A DNA stretch of 32,829 nucleotides from QHYU01 sp041493955 (GCA_041493955.1 JBGPZW010000018.1:1-32829); one strand, 5' to 3'. Shown: positions 15,035 through 26,205, counted from the first letter of the stretch. Notes: generated by a model from the letters alone, not told the origin. Numbers and translations: made by a program.

Positions 15035-15610
15035 CTGAACTCGGCACAGGGCAATGAGGGCGCGCCCGCCTCTTCGCTGCGGCGCGAACTGCGCGCCTGG
15101 GCCCGTGATCTTCTCCTCGCGGTGGGCCTGGCGGTGGTCATCATCATCTTCCTCTACCAGCCGGTGAAGGTCGAAGGCACCAGCATGACGCCGCTGCTCT
15201 CCGATCAGGAGCGCATCTTCATCAACAAGTTCGTCTATCGCTTCGAGCCCATCGAGCGCGGCGACGTGGTGGTATTCTGGTATCCGCTGGACCGCTCGAA
15301 GTCGTTCATCAAGCGCGTCGTCGGCCTGCCGGGGGAGAGCGTGGAGATCCGCGGGGGCCGCGTCTATGTGGACGGGAAACGGCTGCCGGAGCCCTACGTG
15401 CCACCCCAGTACGCTGATGTAAACACCTATGGCCCCGTCCGCGTGCCGCCAGACGAGTATTTCGTCATGGGGGACCACCGCTCTAGCTCCAACGACTCGC
15501 GGGTCTTTGGGCCTGTCCCCAACCGCTTCATCTACGGCAAAGCAGTATTTGCCTACTGGCCGGTGGACCGCTTTGGCTCCATCACAGCCTCTGCCGATAG
15601 CCCGAAATGA
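15017..15610 (+). CDS. lepB: Signal peptidase I
   Basis: LepB removes signal peptides from exported proteins at the outer face of the inner membrane. The 197-residue protein has one N-terminal transmembrane segment (about 31-48: LLLAVGLAVVIIIFLYQP). The Ser-Lys dyad is clear: S56 in 'VEGTSMTPLL' and K99 in 'KSFIKRVVGLPGESVEI'. The later boxes 'VMGDHRSSSNDSRVFGPVPNRFIYGKAVFAYWP' complete the family signature. The start at ATG 15017 lies in the second copy of a 20-bp tandem duplication and has no good Shine-Dalgarno of its own. carA follows on the same strand in the same reading frame, 18 bases after the stop, so transcription of lepB and carAB is probably joined. Confidence 0.95.
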   Translation: MQELVNLNSAQGNEGAPASSLRRELRAWARDLLLAVGLAVVIIIFLYQPVKVEGTSMTPLLSDQERIFINKFVYRFEPIERGDVVVFWYPLDRSKSFIKRVVGLPGESVEIRGGRVYVDGKRLPEPYVPPQYADVNTYGPVRVPPDEYFVMGDHRSSSNDSRVFGPVPNRFIYGKAVFAYWPVDRFGSITASADSPK

Positions 15611-15628
15611 ATTCGCCGGGAGGAACCA

Positions 15629-16825
15629 CTGACCGAGCCAATCGCACGGCCAGCCACACTTGCGCTCGAAGACGGGCGCGTATTTAACGGCCGCGGGGCC
15701 GGGGCGCGCACGCGCCGCGGCGGCGAAGTTGTTTTCAATACCAGCCTCACCGGCTACCAGGAAGTTTTCACCGACCCCAGCTATTTGGGCCAGATCGTCT
15801 GCCTGACCTATCCGCACATCGGCAACGTGGGCGCGAACCTCGATGACGAGGAGTCGGCGCGTCCGTACATCGAAGCGCTGGTGGTGCGCGAGTTCTCCTC
15901 ACTGGCCTCGAGCTGGCGCTCCACGGAGACCGCGCAGATTTACCTGAGCCGGCACGAAATCCCGGTGATCTGGGATCTTGATACACGCGCACTGGTACGC
16001 CACATCCGCAAGGTCGGCGCACTGCGCAGCGTCGTCGCCACCGACGGCACGCCCGCCGACCAGCTCGTCCACGAAGCGCGCAAACTGCCTACGATGGCCG
16101 GGCTCGAGCTCGCCGGCCACGTGAGCTGCGAGAAACCCTACGAATGGACCAAGGGCTCGATTGACCTCACCGCGTCGCCCTGGCGTGAGGAGATGGGGGA
16201 GGCGGCCTCCGAAGCCGAAGCGCGGCGCTTCCGCGTGGTCGCCTATGACTTCGGCATCAAGCAGAACATCCTGCGCCTGCTGCTGGACCACAACTGCGAC
16301 GTCACGGTCGTGCCGGCGCGGACGAAGGCCGAGGACGTGCTTGAGTTGAAGCCCGACGGGGTTTTCCTCTCGAACGGTCCCGGCGATCCAGAACCGGTCA
16401 CGTATGCCGTCGAGAACATCCGGCATCTGCTCGGGCGCGTGCCGATCTTTGGCATTTGCCTGGGGCACCAGCTCTGTGGGTTGGCGCTGGGCGGGCGCAC
16501 GTTCAAGTTGAAGTTCGGCCACCACGGCGCCAACCATCCGGTGAAAAACCTGGCGTCCAACAAGGTGGAAATCACGGCGCAGAACCACGGCTTCGCGGTG
16601 GACCCGGATTCACTGCCGGCGAGCGACGTCGAGATCACGCATGTGAACTTGAACGACCACACCAACGAGGGCATGCGCCACCGTTCGTTGCCGCTGTTCA
16701 GCGTGCAGTATCACCCGGAGGCATCGCCAGGGCCGCACGACTCGCACTACCTGTTTAAGCAATTCACCGACATGATGAAAGAAACGAAATTGTCCAACGC
16801 CTTTCGCCGTGGATCCAAGAGGTAA
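15629..16825 (+). CDS. carA: Carbamoyl-phosphate synthase small (glutaminase) subunit, apparently CTG-initiated
   Basis: CarA hydrolyses glutamine and passes ammonia to CarB for carbamoyl phosphate (arginine and pyrimidine synthesis). The conserved N-terminal sequence 'TLALEDGRVFNGRG...GGEVVFNTSLTGYQEVFTDPSYLGQIV' lies upstream of the first conventional start (TTG 15785). In this frame back to the lepB stop (15608-15610) there is no ATG, GTG or TTG. CTG 15629 follows GGGAGGA by 4-5 bases and gives the expected length of 398 residues. The N-terminal CarA domain is followed by a class I glutaminase with C277 in 'FGICLGHQL', plus H362 and E364 in 'QYHPEASPG'. A TTG 15785 start would remove 52 conserved residues. 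A one-base sequence error is the alternative: an ATG at 15607 overlaps the lepB stop but is out of frame. carB starts directly after the stop codon. Confidence 0.9.
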   Translation: MTEPIARPATLALEDGRVFNGRGAGARTRRGGEVVFNTSLTGYQEVFTDPSYLGQIVCLTYPHIGNVGANLDDEESARPYIEALVVREFSSLASSWRSTETAQIYLSRHEIPVIWDLDTRALVRHIRKVGALRSVVATDGTPADQLVHEARKLPTMAGLELAGHVSCEKPYEWTKGSIDLTASPWREEMGEAASEAEARRFRVVAYDFGIKQNILRLLLDHNCDVTVVPARTKAEDVLELKPDGVFLSNGPGDPEPVTYAVENIRHLLGRVPIFGICLGHQLCGLALGGRTFKLKFGHHGANHPVKNLASNKVEITAQNHGFAVDPDSLPASDVEITHVNLNDHTNEGMRHRSLPLFSVQYHPEASPGPHDSHYLFKQFTDMMKETKLSNAFRRGSKR

Positions 16826-20068
<3,243 letters not shown>

Positions 20069-20123
20069 GCTTCCCTGGCCTAACGGCGCCGCGCAGGCTG
20101 CTTTTCTTTTCGCCGGCGTGCGC

Positions 20124-20129
20124 TAGAAT
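20124..20129 (+). promoter_or_regulatory. -10 element directly before the DapA/HOGA-like gene
   Basis: TAGAAT lies 6 bases before the ATG, so transcription is predicted to start at or within a base of the start codon (leaderless mRNA). No clear -35 is present 16-18 bases upstream. Confidence 0.4.
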
Positions 20130-20135
20130 GCGGGC

Positions 20136-21035
20136 ATGAAGCTTCAAGGGATCTTTCCGCCCCTCACCACGCCGTTCACCAGCACCGGCGTGCTGGCGCT
20201 GGACGCCTTGCGCGAGAACGTCGCGCGCTATAACCGCATCCGGCTGGGTGGGTACGTGGTCATCGGCTCGACCGGCGAATCGGTGCTGCTCACCTTCGAC
20301 GAAACTGAGCGCGTCTGGGAAACCGTGCTGGAGTCCGCTGCTCCTGGCAAGACACTGATCGCCGGCACCGGCATGGAAGGCACCGAGGAGACCATCGAAC
20401 GGACCAACCGCGCGGCCGCGATCGGCTATCAGGTTGCTCTCGTGCGAACGCCGCACTATTACAAGCCGCAGATGACGCCGCAGGCCGAGATCGAGCATTT
20501 CCTCCGCGTGGCGGATGCCGCGCGCATCCCGGTGTTGATCTATTCGGTGCCGCAGTTCACCGGGCTGGCCGTCGAAGCGGACACGGTGGCGCGCCTGGCC
20601 GAGCACCCGAATATCCTCGGCATCAAAGAGAGTTCCGGCAACGTGCAGCGCGTGGGCGAGATCATCCACGCGACGCCGCGGACCTTCCAAACATTGGTGG
20701 GTTCGGCCTCAACGCTGTACCCGTCGCTGGCCCTGGGAGCCGCGGGCGCGGTCCTGGCGCTGGCCTGCGTGCTGCCGGAGCGTTGCGTCGAGCTGTACGA
20801 GGCCGCCCGCGCGGGCGATGCCGAGCGCGGAACCACGCTCCAGGATCGCCTGCTGGCACCGACGCAGAAGCTCGTCGCCGAGCTCGGCATTCCGGGGATC
20901 AAGCACGCCATGGATTGCTTGGGCTATTACGGCGGGCCGGCGCGGCGGCCGCTGCTGCCGCTGACCGAGGCGCAGAAGCGGGAAGTCGAAGCGGTTCTCG
21001 CCGCGGTCGCCCCAGTCAGCGCTTCCGGGAATTGA
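20136..21035 (+). CDS. DapA-superfamily aldolase, HOGA/4-hydroxy-2-oxoglutarate aldolase-like
   Basis: A 299-residue TIM-barrel class I aldolase of the dihydrodipicolinate synthase/N-acetylneuraminate lyase superfamily. Schiff-base lysine K164 ('ILGIKESSGN') and tyrosine Y136 ('VLIYSVP') are present, as is the GSTGES carboxylate-binding loop. From memory, the sequence resembles eukaryotic HOGA1 more than bacterial DapA: 'GIFPPLTTPFT', 'ALVRTPHYYKPQM', 'GSASTLYPSLALGAAGAVLALACVLP', and especially the ending 'GIPGIKHAMDCLGYYGGPARRPLLPL'. Hydroxyproline-derived 4-hydroxy-2-oxoglutarate or a similar 2-oxo acid is therefore a candidate substrate, but true DapA activity is not excluded. It stands between carB and the VWFA-related gene with its own -10 box. 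Confidence 0.88.
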   Translation: MKLQGIFPPLTTPFTSTGVLALDALRENVARYNRIRLGGYVVIGSTGESVLLTFDETERVWETVLESAAPGKTLIAGTGMEGTEETIERTNRAAAIGYQVALVRTPHYYKPQMTPQAEIEHFLRVADAARIPVLIYSVPQFTGLAVEADTVARLAEHPNILGIKESSGNVQRVGEIIHATPRTFQTLVGSASTLYPSLALGAAGAVLALACVLPERCVELYEAARAGDAERGTTLQDRLLAPTQKLVAELGIPGIKHAMDCLGYYGGPARRPLLPLTEAQKREVEAVLAAVAPVSASGN

Positions 21036-21040
21036 GCCGC

Positions 21041-21072
21041 GGGGGGGCTAGCTCCCCTTCGGAAGGACCCCC
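21041..21072. terminator. Possible bidirectional terminator between convergent genes
   Basis: A G-run (21041-21047) pairs with CCCCC at 21068-21072, with an internal CCTT-CGG-AAGG hairpin. It lies just past the aldolase stop codon and spans the end of the convergent VWFA-related gene. There is no T-tract on either strand. Confidence 0.3.
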
Positions 21073-22766
21073 GTGAGGGGAATGGTCAACGAGCCGATGG
21101 CGCCGGAGTTGGCATCGCGCACTACCACGCGAAGCTGCGTGGCTCCGGCCGCAAGCGGGATTGTGCGGGTCAGCACCAGCCCATCTTTGCGGATTCTTTC
21201 GTAGTTCTCTTGCCGCAGGCGCATGTCGAAAGTCCTTGACTCCCCAGCCAGATCCTTGTTGTCCGGGCCGCGCTGCACGAAGAGCAAGTCCAACGCGCCG
21301 ACCCAGCGCTCGCCCTCCGGGAGTAGAGAGATGTCACGCGAATCAATCTGAACGTCGGTCTTGAGAGAGCGTGCGCCGGGGACATCGATCGGTTCCACGC
21401 GGATGTTCAAGCCGAGGCCGGAGGCATCGAGCGGACCCTCCAGGGTCTCGCGCAGGTACACTTGGCGCTGCTTGGGATCAAGCGGCAATTCGGGCAGGGC
21501 GAAATAGCCGCGGCGATAGCGCAGGTGGAGTCCCGCGCGCTTCACCTCCACCTTGATCTCGCGGAATTTCCCGTTCCATTGTCCGTGGGTCGGATAGTAG
21601 CCGAGAACGTAGGTGATGCGGGAATCGTCAATCGCCCGGCGGATCGAGCCCTGAATGTCGTTCGTGTTGTAGAAGGCCCGGCCACCGGTGCGGTCGGCGA
21701 GGACAATCATGGTGTCGATGTTCTCGCGTGGCGGATAAAGTGATTGCATCGAGGGTGGCGGGCCCAGCCGCTGGCCCCGATGCGACGGGCTGAAGGCTGG
21801 TGGAGTGGCGGGACCGATGTTGGGGACGATCAACCCGCGCGCGTCCACGGGATAAACGGCCAGGTTCGCGTTGTTCAGGGCACGGGCAGCGCGCTCTACC
21901 TCCTCGCTGAAGACGCGGTGCTCCGGGGGACCGGCTGTAGCCGAAGACGGTGCATCGAGCCCGATGGCGATCGGAAAGCTACCCGACACCCAGACCAGGT
22001 TCTTGCGCCCGGGCAGCCGCCCCAGGTGGTTGGCGATGGCTTCGAGCGCGGCGGCGGTGAGCCGCACCCGATTCGCGATGAAGTTGGCCGCCACACGATC
22101 GTTGAAGAGGCCCTGAAGAGCATCGAGGCCTGCATCACCTGTAGGTGTGACCGGCTCGGGCTCCGAAGCCGACAGTTGCGGCGAAACGTAGCCCTGGGAG
22201 AGTCCCAGCGCCCGCAGCAGGGAGCGGGCGTCGCTGGTGAAGTCGTGGAGCACGCGCAGGTTGTTGGTCAGCGTGTAGAGCGCGACGCGGTCCTGCGGTT
22301 GGAGTTGCCCCAGGAACTTGATGACGCGCGCCCGTGCGTTGGCCAGGTCCTCGAATCGCGTGTTCAGCGCGTCGAGCAGTATCACTGTGACGCTGGTCGG
22401 CGTGCCCCCTTTCTGCTCGAAGCGGTTGGTGAAGACATTCAGCGGCGCGGGCTGCGGCGGGCCGGGCATGGCGTGCGTGGACTCGATCGAGAACAGGCTG
22501 ATATTCTGCGCCTGGCCTTTATCGCTGAGCGTGAAGTCTTCGCGGGTCAGGTCCGCCACAGGCTCGCCCTTCTTGTCCTGCACGACGACACTGACCTGCA
22601 CCAACCGGGCTGTGACGCGCAGGACGGGTACCTCCTGCTTCGCCTGGACGGCCGACTGCCCAGCGCCAGGCGCAGGGGACGGCTGCGGCGACTGCCCCGA
22701 GACAGGAATCGCCAGCAACACAGCAGAGAGATTCGCAAGGAGGCGAGACGCGAGAGATCGCGGCAT
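21048..22766 (-). CDS. Exported VWFA-related protein of the Acidobacteriota type
   Basis: A 572-residue protein with an N-terminal signal peptide (MPRSLASRLLANLSAVLLAIPVSGQ) and then a Pro/Ala-rich linker. 'RLVQVSVVVQDKKGEPVADLTREDFTLSDKGQAQNISLFS' (about 55-95) is the segment that precedes the VWA-like domain in this family. The VWA part begins 'VTVILLDALNTRFEDLANARARVIKFLGQLQPQDRVALYTL'. The metal-site DxSxS is replaced by DALNT, so metal-dependent adhesion is doubtful. 'GRKNLVWVSGSFPI' and 'RTGGRAFYNTNDIQGSIRRAIDDSRITYVLGYYP' follow, then a beta-rich C-terminal region. This matches the family annotated as Acidobacterial VWFA-related; function unknown. ATG 22766 and a GTG just before it (22769) are both possible starts behind AAAGGAG. 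It is divergent from bshC. Confidence 0.88.
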   Translation of the reverse strand: MPRSLASRLLANLSAVLLAIPVSGQSPQPSPAPGAGQSAVQAKQEVPVLRVTARLVQVSVVVQDKKGEPVADLTREDFTLSDKGQAQNISLFSIESTHAMPGPPQPAPLNVFTNRFEQKGGTPTSVTVILLDALNTRFEDLANARARVIKFLGQLQPQDRVALYTLTNNLRVLHDFTSDARSLLRALGLSQGYVSPQLSASEPEPVTPTGDAGLDALQGLFNDRVAANFIANRVRLTAAALEAIANHLGRLPGRKNLVWVSGSFPIAIGLDAPSSATAGPPEHRVFSEEVERAARALNNANLAVYPVDARGLIVPNIGPATPPAFSPSHRGQRLGPPPSMQSLYPPRENIDTMIVLADRTGGRAFYNTNDIQGSIRRAIDDSRITYVLGYYPTHGQWNGKFREIKVEVKRAGLHLRYRRGYFALPELPLDPKQRQVYLRETLEGPLDASGLGLNIRVEPIDVPGARSLKTDVQIDSRDISLLPEGERWVGALDLLFVQRGPDNKDLAGESRTFDMRLRQENYERIRKDGLVLTRTIPLAAGATQLRVVVRDANSGAIGSLTIPLTGVLPKGS

Positions 22767-22856
22767 CACGTCGTAGTCTACTCCTTTACTAGACCATTAC
22801 CTCTACCCGTATCTTTTCGGTTGCTTCGGACATCGATTTCATACAACCCGGTTCAT

Positions 22857-22885
22857 TTGCCGGAGTTGTGCGTGCCATGTATGAT
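22857..22885 (+). promoter_or_regulatory. Promoter of bshC
   Basis: TTGCCG (22857-22862), 17 bases, TATGAT (22880-22885). The -10 box overlaps two upstream ATG codons (22881, 22884) and ends 10 bases before ATG 22896. This favours 22896 as the real start, with a leader of only a few bases. Confidence 0.5.
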
Positions 22886-22895
22886 GGCGGATTCC

Positions 22896-24503
22896 ATGGA
22901 GTGCCAGTGTATCCGAGCCGCGATCCTGCCTCACACCACCCGGCTCTTTTCCGCTTATCTCGATGATTTCGGCCGCTTGGCAGAGTTCTACGCGCACCCC
23001 CCGAGCGAGGAGGGCATTGGCTCCGCGGTCGGCGAAGTAAAGCTGGATGCTGCCGCGCGGCGCAGCGTCGTGGAAGTGCTTCGCGAGCAGAACCGCGCGT
23101 TTGGCTGCGATGGCGCCACCGCGCGCAACCTTGACCGCCTCGCCGCGGGTGCCGCGGCCATCGTCACCGGACAGCAGGTTGGCGTGTTTACCGGCCCGAG
23201 CTACAGCATCTACAAGGCCCTCGCCGCGCTGCGTCTTGCGGCGCAGATGACTGCACGCGGCACCGCCACTGTCCCGGTTTTCTGGCTGGCCACGGAGGAC
23301 CATGATCTCGCGGAGATCAATCATTGCTTTTGGCTGGGCCGCGGCGGGCTCGAACGCCTGGAAGTCACCGCGGTGGGAGCTGCGGGCCATCGCGTCGGCG
23401 AAGTGCCGCTGGGCGACTCGGTCCGTGCGGCCGTGCGCGCTGCTGTGGAATCACTCGAAGGGCCGGCGGCGGAGGAGCTCGGCCGCGCCCTGGAAGAATC
23501 CTATCGTCCCGAGGAAACCTTCGGCAGCGCCTTCGGAAAGCTGATGGCGCGCTTGTTTGTGGGGCGGGGAATTATTCTGCTCGATCCGCTCGACCCGCGG
23601 CTGCACCGGCTGGCGGCGCCAGTCTATCGCCGGGCGCTGGAGCAAACTGCAGTGCTGACGAGTGAGCTGCTGGCGCGCAACAAGAAGCTCGAGCGCTCCG
23701 GTTATCACGCCCAGGTGAAGGTCACCGCGCGCAGCACGCTGCTGTTCCTGAACGTAGATGGCGCGCGCTTGCCCTTGCGCCAACGGAATGAAAGATACGT
23801 GGCCGGGCGCGCAGAGTTTTCCGGCTCCGAATTGCTCGAGATTATCGAGCACCGTCCTGAGGCCGTCAGCGCCAATGTCCTGCTGCGTCCGGTGGTACAG
23901 GATGCCCTGCTGCCCACCGCCGGTTACGTCGGTGGGCCGGCCGAGATCGCTTACTTCGCGCAGGCGGAGGTGGTTTACCGCCGCTTGCTGGGTCGCATGC
24001 CGGCAATCCTCCCGCGCGCGAGTTTCACGCTGGTGGAGCCCCATGTCGCGCGCTTGCTGAAGAAGTACGGTTTGGAGCTGCGCGACGTTCTTGCGGGGCG
24101 CCAGCGGCTGCGGCGGCAGATGGAACATGAATTCGTCTCGAAAGCTCTCGCCAGGCGGTTTACCCTGGGCGAAAAAAGCATCCGCAGGCTCCTGGCGGGG
24201 TTGCGCGCGCCGCTCGGCAATGTGGACAAGACCCTGCTCGGCGCGCTCCAGACCGCCGAACGAAAGATGCTCTACCAATTCCTGCGGCTGCGGGGGAAAG
24301 CGGGGCGTGCGGAGAACTTCCGCACCGGGGTGCTCGACGCGCACGAGCGGCAAATTACCGACACGCTTTACCCGCACCACGCGCTGCAGGAACGCACCCT
24401 GTGCTTCCTTCCTCTTCTGGCCCGCTACGGCCCCGCCCTGCTCGAGGAACTCTACGAGCGATCCGCCCTAGGTGCTACGCAGCACCAGGTTCTTTTCTTG
24501 TAG
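22896..24503 (+). CDS. bshC: Putative cysteine ligase BshC (bacillithiol synthesis)
   Basis: BshC is assigned to the last step of bacillithiol synthesis, adding cysteine to glucosaminyl-malate. The 535-residue product has normal family length. Signature stretches are 'AAIVTGQQVGVFTGPSYSIYKALAALRLA' (about 90-118), 'VPVFWLATEDHDLAEINHCFWLG' (about 127-149), 'LLFLNVDGARLPLR' and 'DALLPTAGYVGGPAEIAYFAQAEVVYRRLLGRMPAILPRASFTLVE' (about 337-382). The C-terminal part is a long helical region with 'TLYPHHALQERTLCFLPLLARYGP'. ATG 22896 is chosen because upstream in-frame ATGs at 22881 and 22884 fall inside the predicted -10 box. The frame stays open far upstream over the opposite-strand gene, which is not coding. 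bshA and bshB are not in this window. Confidence 0.92.
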   Translation: MECQCIRAAILPHTTRLFSAYLDDFGRLAEFYAHPPSEEGIGSAVGEVKLDAAARRSVVEVLREQNRAFGCDGATARNLDRLAAGAAAIVTGQQVGVFTGPSYSIYKALAALRLAAQMTARGTATVPVFWLATEDHDLAEINHCFWLGRGGLERLEVTAVGAAGHRVGEVPLGDSVRAAVRAAVESLEGPAAEELGRALEESYRPEETFGSAFGKLMARLFVGRGIILLDPLDPRLHRLAAPVYRRALEQTAVLTSELLARNKKLERSGYHAQVKVTARSTLLFLNVDGARLPLRQRNERYVAGRAEFSGSELLEIIEHRPEAVSANVLLRPVVQDALLPTAGYVGGPAEIAYFAQAEVVYRRLLGRMPAILPRASFTLVEPHVARLLKKYGLELRDVLAGRQRLRRQMEHEFVSKALARRFTLGEKSIRRLLAGLRAPLGNVDKTLLGALQTAERKMLYQFLRLRGKAGRAENFRTGVLDAHERQITDTLYPHHALQERTLCFLPLLARYGPALLEELYERSALGATQHQVLFL

Positions 24504-24542
24504 CCGCCCCGCGCCCACCCTCTACGGTTCGGCTGCGCTCCG

Positions 24543-24551
24543 TGGTAGTAT
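24543..24551 (+). promoter_or_regulatory. Extended -10 promoter of the LacD-like gene
   Basis: TGGTAGTAT is an extended -10 element 47 bases before the start codon. The leader contains GGGAGGA. No good -35 is seen. Confidence 0.4.
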
Positions 24552-24598
24552 TCCCCTCAGCGCGCCCTGTGCTGTCAACCTCACTGGGAGGAATCTCA

Positions 24599-25615
24599 AT
24601 GAAAATCGGCCCCGGGAAACAAAAAGGCATGCAGGCGGTCTCCGACCAGCGCGGCGTCATCGCCGCAGCGGCTATGGATCAGCGCGGTTCGCTGAAGAGC
24701 GCCATCGCCAAGGAAAAGGGAATCGATAAGAAAGCAGTCACCAATGAGATGATGGCAGAGTTCAAAGAAGCGGTGGTTCGCATCCTGACGCCGCATGCCA
24801 GTGCCATCCTCCTCGACCCGGAGTACGGGCTCTCCGCGACCAAACTCCGCTCGAGAAACGCCGGGCTGCTGCTCGCCTACGAGAAGAGCGGCTACGACAA
24901 TACCCAGCCCGGCCGCTTGCCGGACCTGCTGGACGACTATTCGGTGAAGCGCCTGAAGGCCGCTGGCGCCGACTGCGTCAAGATCCTGCTCTACTACACG
25001 CCTGCGGATCCGCCCAACGTCAACGAGAAGAAGCATGCCTGGGTCGAACGCATCGGCTCGGAATGCGCCGCCGAGGACATTCCGTTCTTTCTCGAATTCG
25101 TTGGCTATGAAGGCGACCTGGACGAAAAGGGCATCGATTTCGCGCGCAAGAAGCCTGAATGCGTCATCAAAAGCATGGAGGAGTTTTCTAAGCCGCAGTA
25201 CGGCGTGGATGTGATGAAGGTTGAAGTGCCTATCACTATGGCGTTCGTCAAAGGCACGCGCTCCTGCAAGGGCGAATCGGTCTATACGCGCGAGCAGGCC
25301 AAGGAATATTTCCAGAAGGCTGCCGCGGTGGCCCGGAAACCCTTCATCTATCTTTCGGCCGGCGTGAGCAACGAAACATTTAGTGAGACACTCGAACTGG
25401 CGGGGGAGTCCGGCGTCAACTTCAGCGGTGTACTCTGCGGCCGCGCCACCTGGAAGGACGGCATTCCGTTCTATGGCAAGCACGGCCTCAAGGCGCTCGA
25501 AGAATGGCTGGCCGACCAGGGCGTGAAGAACATCAAGAACGTGAACGGCCGCCTGACCGCTGCCAAGCCGTGGTTTGCCTTCTACGGCGCGACGTCGGCG
25601 GCAGCCCTGAGCTAG
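24599..25615 (+). CDS. Tagatose-1,6-bisphosphate aldolase-like protein (LacD family)
   Basis: LacD-type class I aldolases cleave tagatose 1,6-bisphosphate (and related ketose bisphosphates) to glyceraldehyde 3-phosphate and dihydroxyacetone phosphate. The 338-residue protein matches the family throughout: 'GVIAAAAMDQRGSLKS', 'SAILLDPEYGLSATKL', 'GLLLAYEKSGYDNTQPGRLPDLL', 'GADCVKILLYYTP', 'ERIGSECAAEDIPFFLEFVGYEGD', 'PFIYLSAGVSNETF' and 'NFSGVLCGRATWKDGI'. The Schiff-base lysine is K207 in 'VMKVEVPIT'. ATG 24599 is preceded by GGGAGGA. No other galactose or tagatose pathway gene is nearby, so the physiological substrate may be a different sugar bisphosphate, including fructose 1,6-bisphosphate in a glycolytic role. 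Substrate uncertain. Confidence 0.9.
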   Translation: MKIGPGKQKGMQAVSDQRGVIAAAAMDQRGSLKSAIAKEKGIDKKAVTNEMMAEFKEAVVRILTPHASAILLDPEYGLSATKLRSRNAGLLLAYEKSGYDNTQPGRLPDLLDDYSVKRLKAAGADCVKILLYYTPADPPNVNEKKHAWVERIGSECAAEDIPFFLEFVGYEGDLDEKGIDFARKKPECVIKSMEEFSKPQYGVDVMKVEVPITMAFVKGTRSCKGESVYTREQAKEYFQKAAAVARKPFIYLSAGVSNETFSETLELAGESGVNFSGVLCGRATWKDGIPFYGKHGLKALEEWLADQGVKNIKNVNGRLTAAKPWFAFYGATSAAALS

Positions 25616-25701
25616 ATTCAGGCCAGGATTTTATTCCGAGCGGCGCGAGGAATCCCTCTGTCGTGAGGTCTCGCTTTGGCGAGCATTGCACCCATAGGGC
25701 C

Positions 25702-26151
25702 ATGGCTTTAGGCAGCAACCCGGCGAAGTCTACCGCTCGCGCGCGGGTGCACGTGTTTGAGGTCAAGACCAGCCGCCGCACGCAACTACTGGACATCACC
25801 TCGGAGGTGGAAAAACTCGTCGCCGCCTCCGCCGTCAGCCACGGAGTCTGCCACCTTTACGTGCCGCACACCACCGCGGGCGTGACCATCAACGAGAGCG
25901 CCGACCCGGACGTGGCCCGCGACATTGAAGCTGCGCTCGACCGGCTAGTGCCCCACGACGGCCCATATCGCCACGCCGAAGGCAACGCCGACTCCCACAT
26001 TAAGTCCACGCTCCTGGGCGGTTCACAATCTGTTTTCATCGAAGACGGGCGACTCGCGCTGGGGCGCTGGCAGGGCATCTTTTTCTGCGAATTCGACGGC
26101 CCGCGCCACCGCCAGGTCCGCGTCAAGATCTTGCCAGATCCAGTCGGCTGA
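25702..26151 (+). CDS. YjbQ/UPF0047 family protein
   Basis: A 149-residue protein of the single-domain YjbQ family. Conserved blocks are 'LLDITSEVEKLVAASAVSHGVCHLYVPHTTAGVTINESADPDVARDI', 'HAEGNADSHIKSTLLGGSQ' and 'LALGRWQGIFFCEFDGPRHRQVRVKI'. His, Asn and Glu residues in 'PHTTAGVTINE' and 'EGNADSHIK' form a metal-binding pocket in solved relatives. Some members show weak thiamine-phosphate synthase activity, but the true role is unknown. ATG 25702 is used. A shorter start at a GTG before HVFEVKT is possible, since the first 14 residues are not conserved. It follows the LacD-like gene by 86 bases; no strong promoter is visible between them. Confidence 0.9.
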   Translation: MALGSNPAKSTARARVHVFEVKTSRRTQLLDITSEVEKLVAASAVSHGVCHLYVPHTTAGVTINESADPDVARDIEAALDRLVPHDGPYRHAEGNADSHIKSTLLGGSQSVFIEDGRLALGRWQGIFFCEFDGPRHRQVRVKILPDPVG

Positions 26152-26188
26152 ACTTGCCGGTTTCTCGGCGTTCTGTGCGCTCCTGCGG

Positions 26189-26194
26189 TATCAT
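26189..26194 (+). promoter_or_regulatory. -10 element before hemW
   Basis: TATCAT ends 11 bases before the hemW ATG. A TCGGCG at 26165-26170 sits 18 bases upstream as a possible -35. The predicted leader is about 4 bases. Confidence 0.35.
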
Positions 26195-26205
26195 TTCCTG
26201 AGGAC

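Noticed and set aside
21744..22895. In-frame upstream extension of bshC to give a 919-residue protein
   Set aside because: The extension overlaps the conserved minus-strand VWFA-related gene, shows no BshC similarity, and a promoter lies just before 22896.
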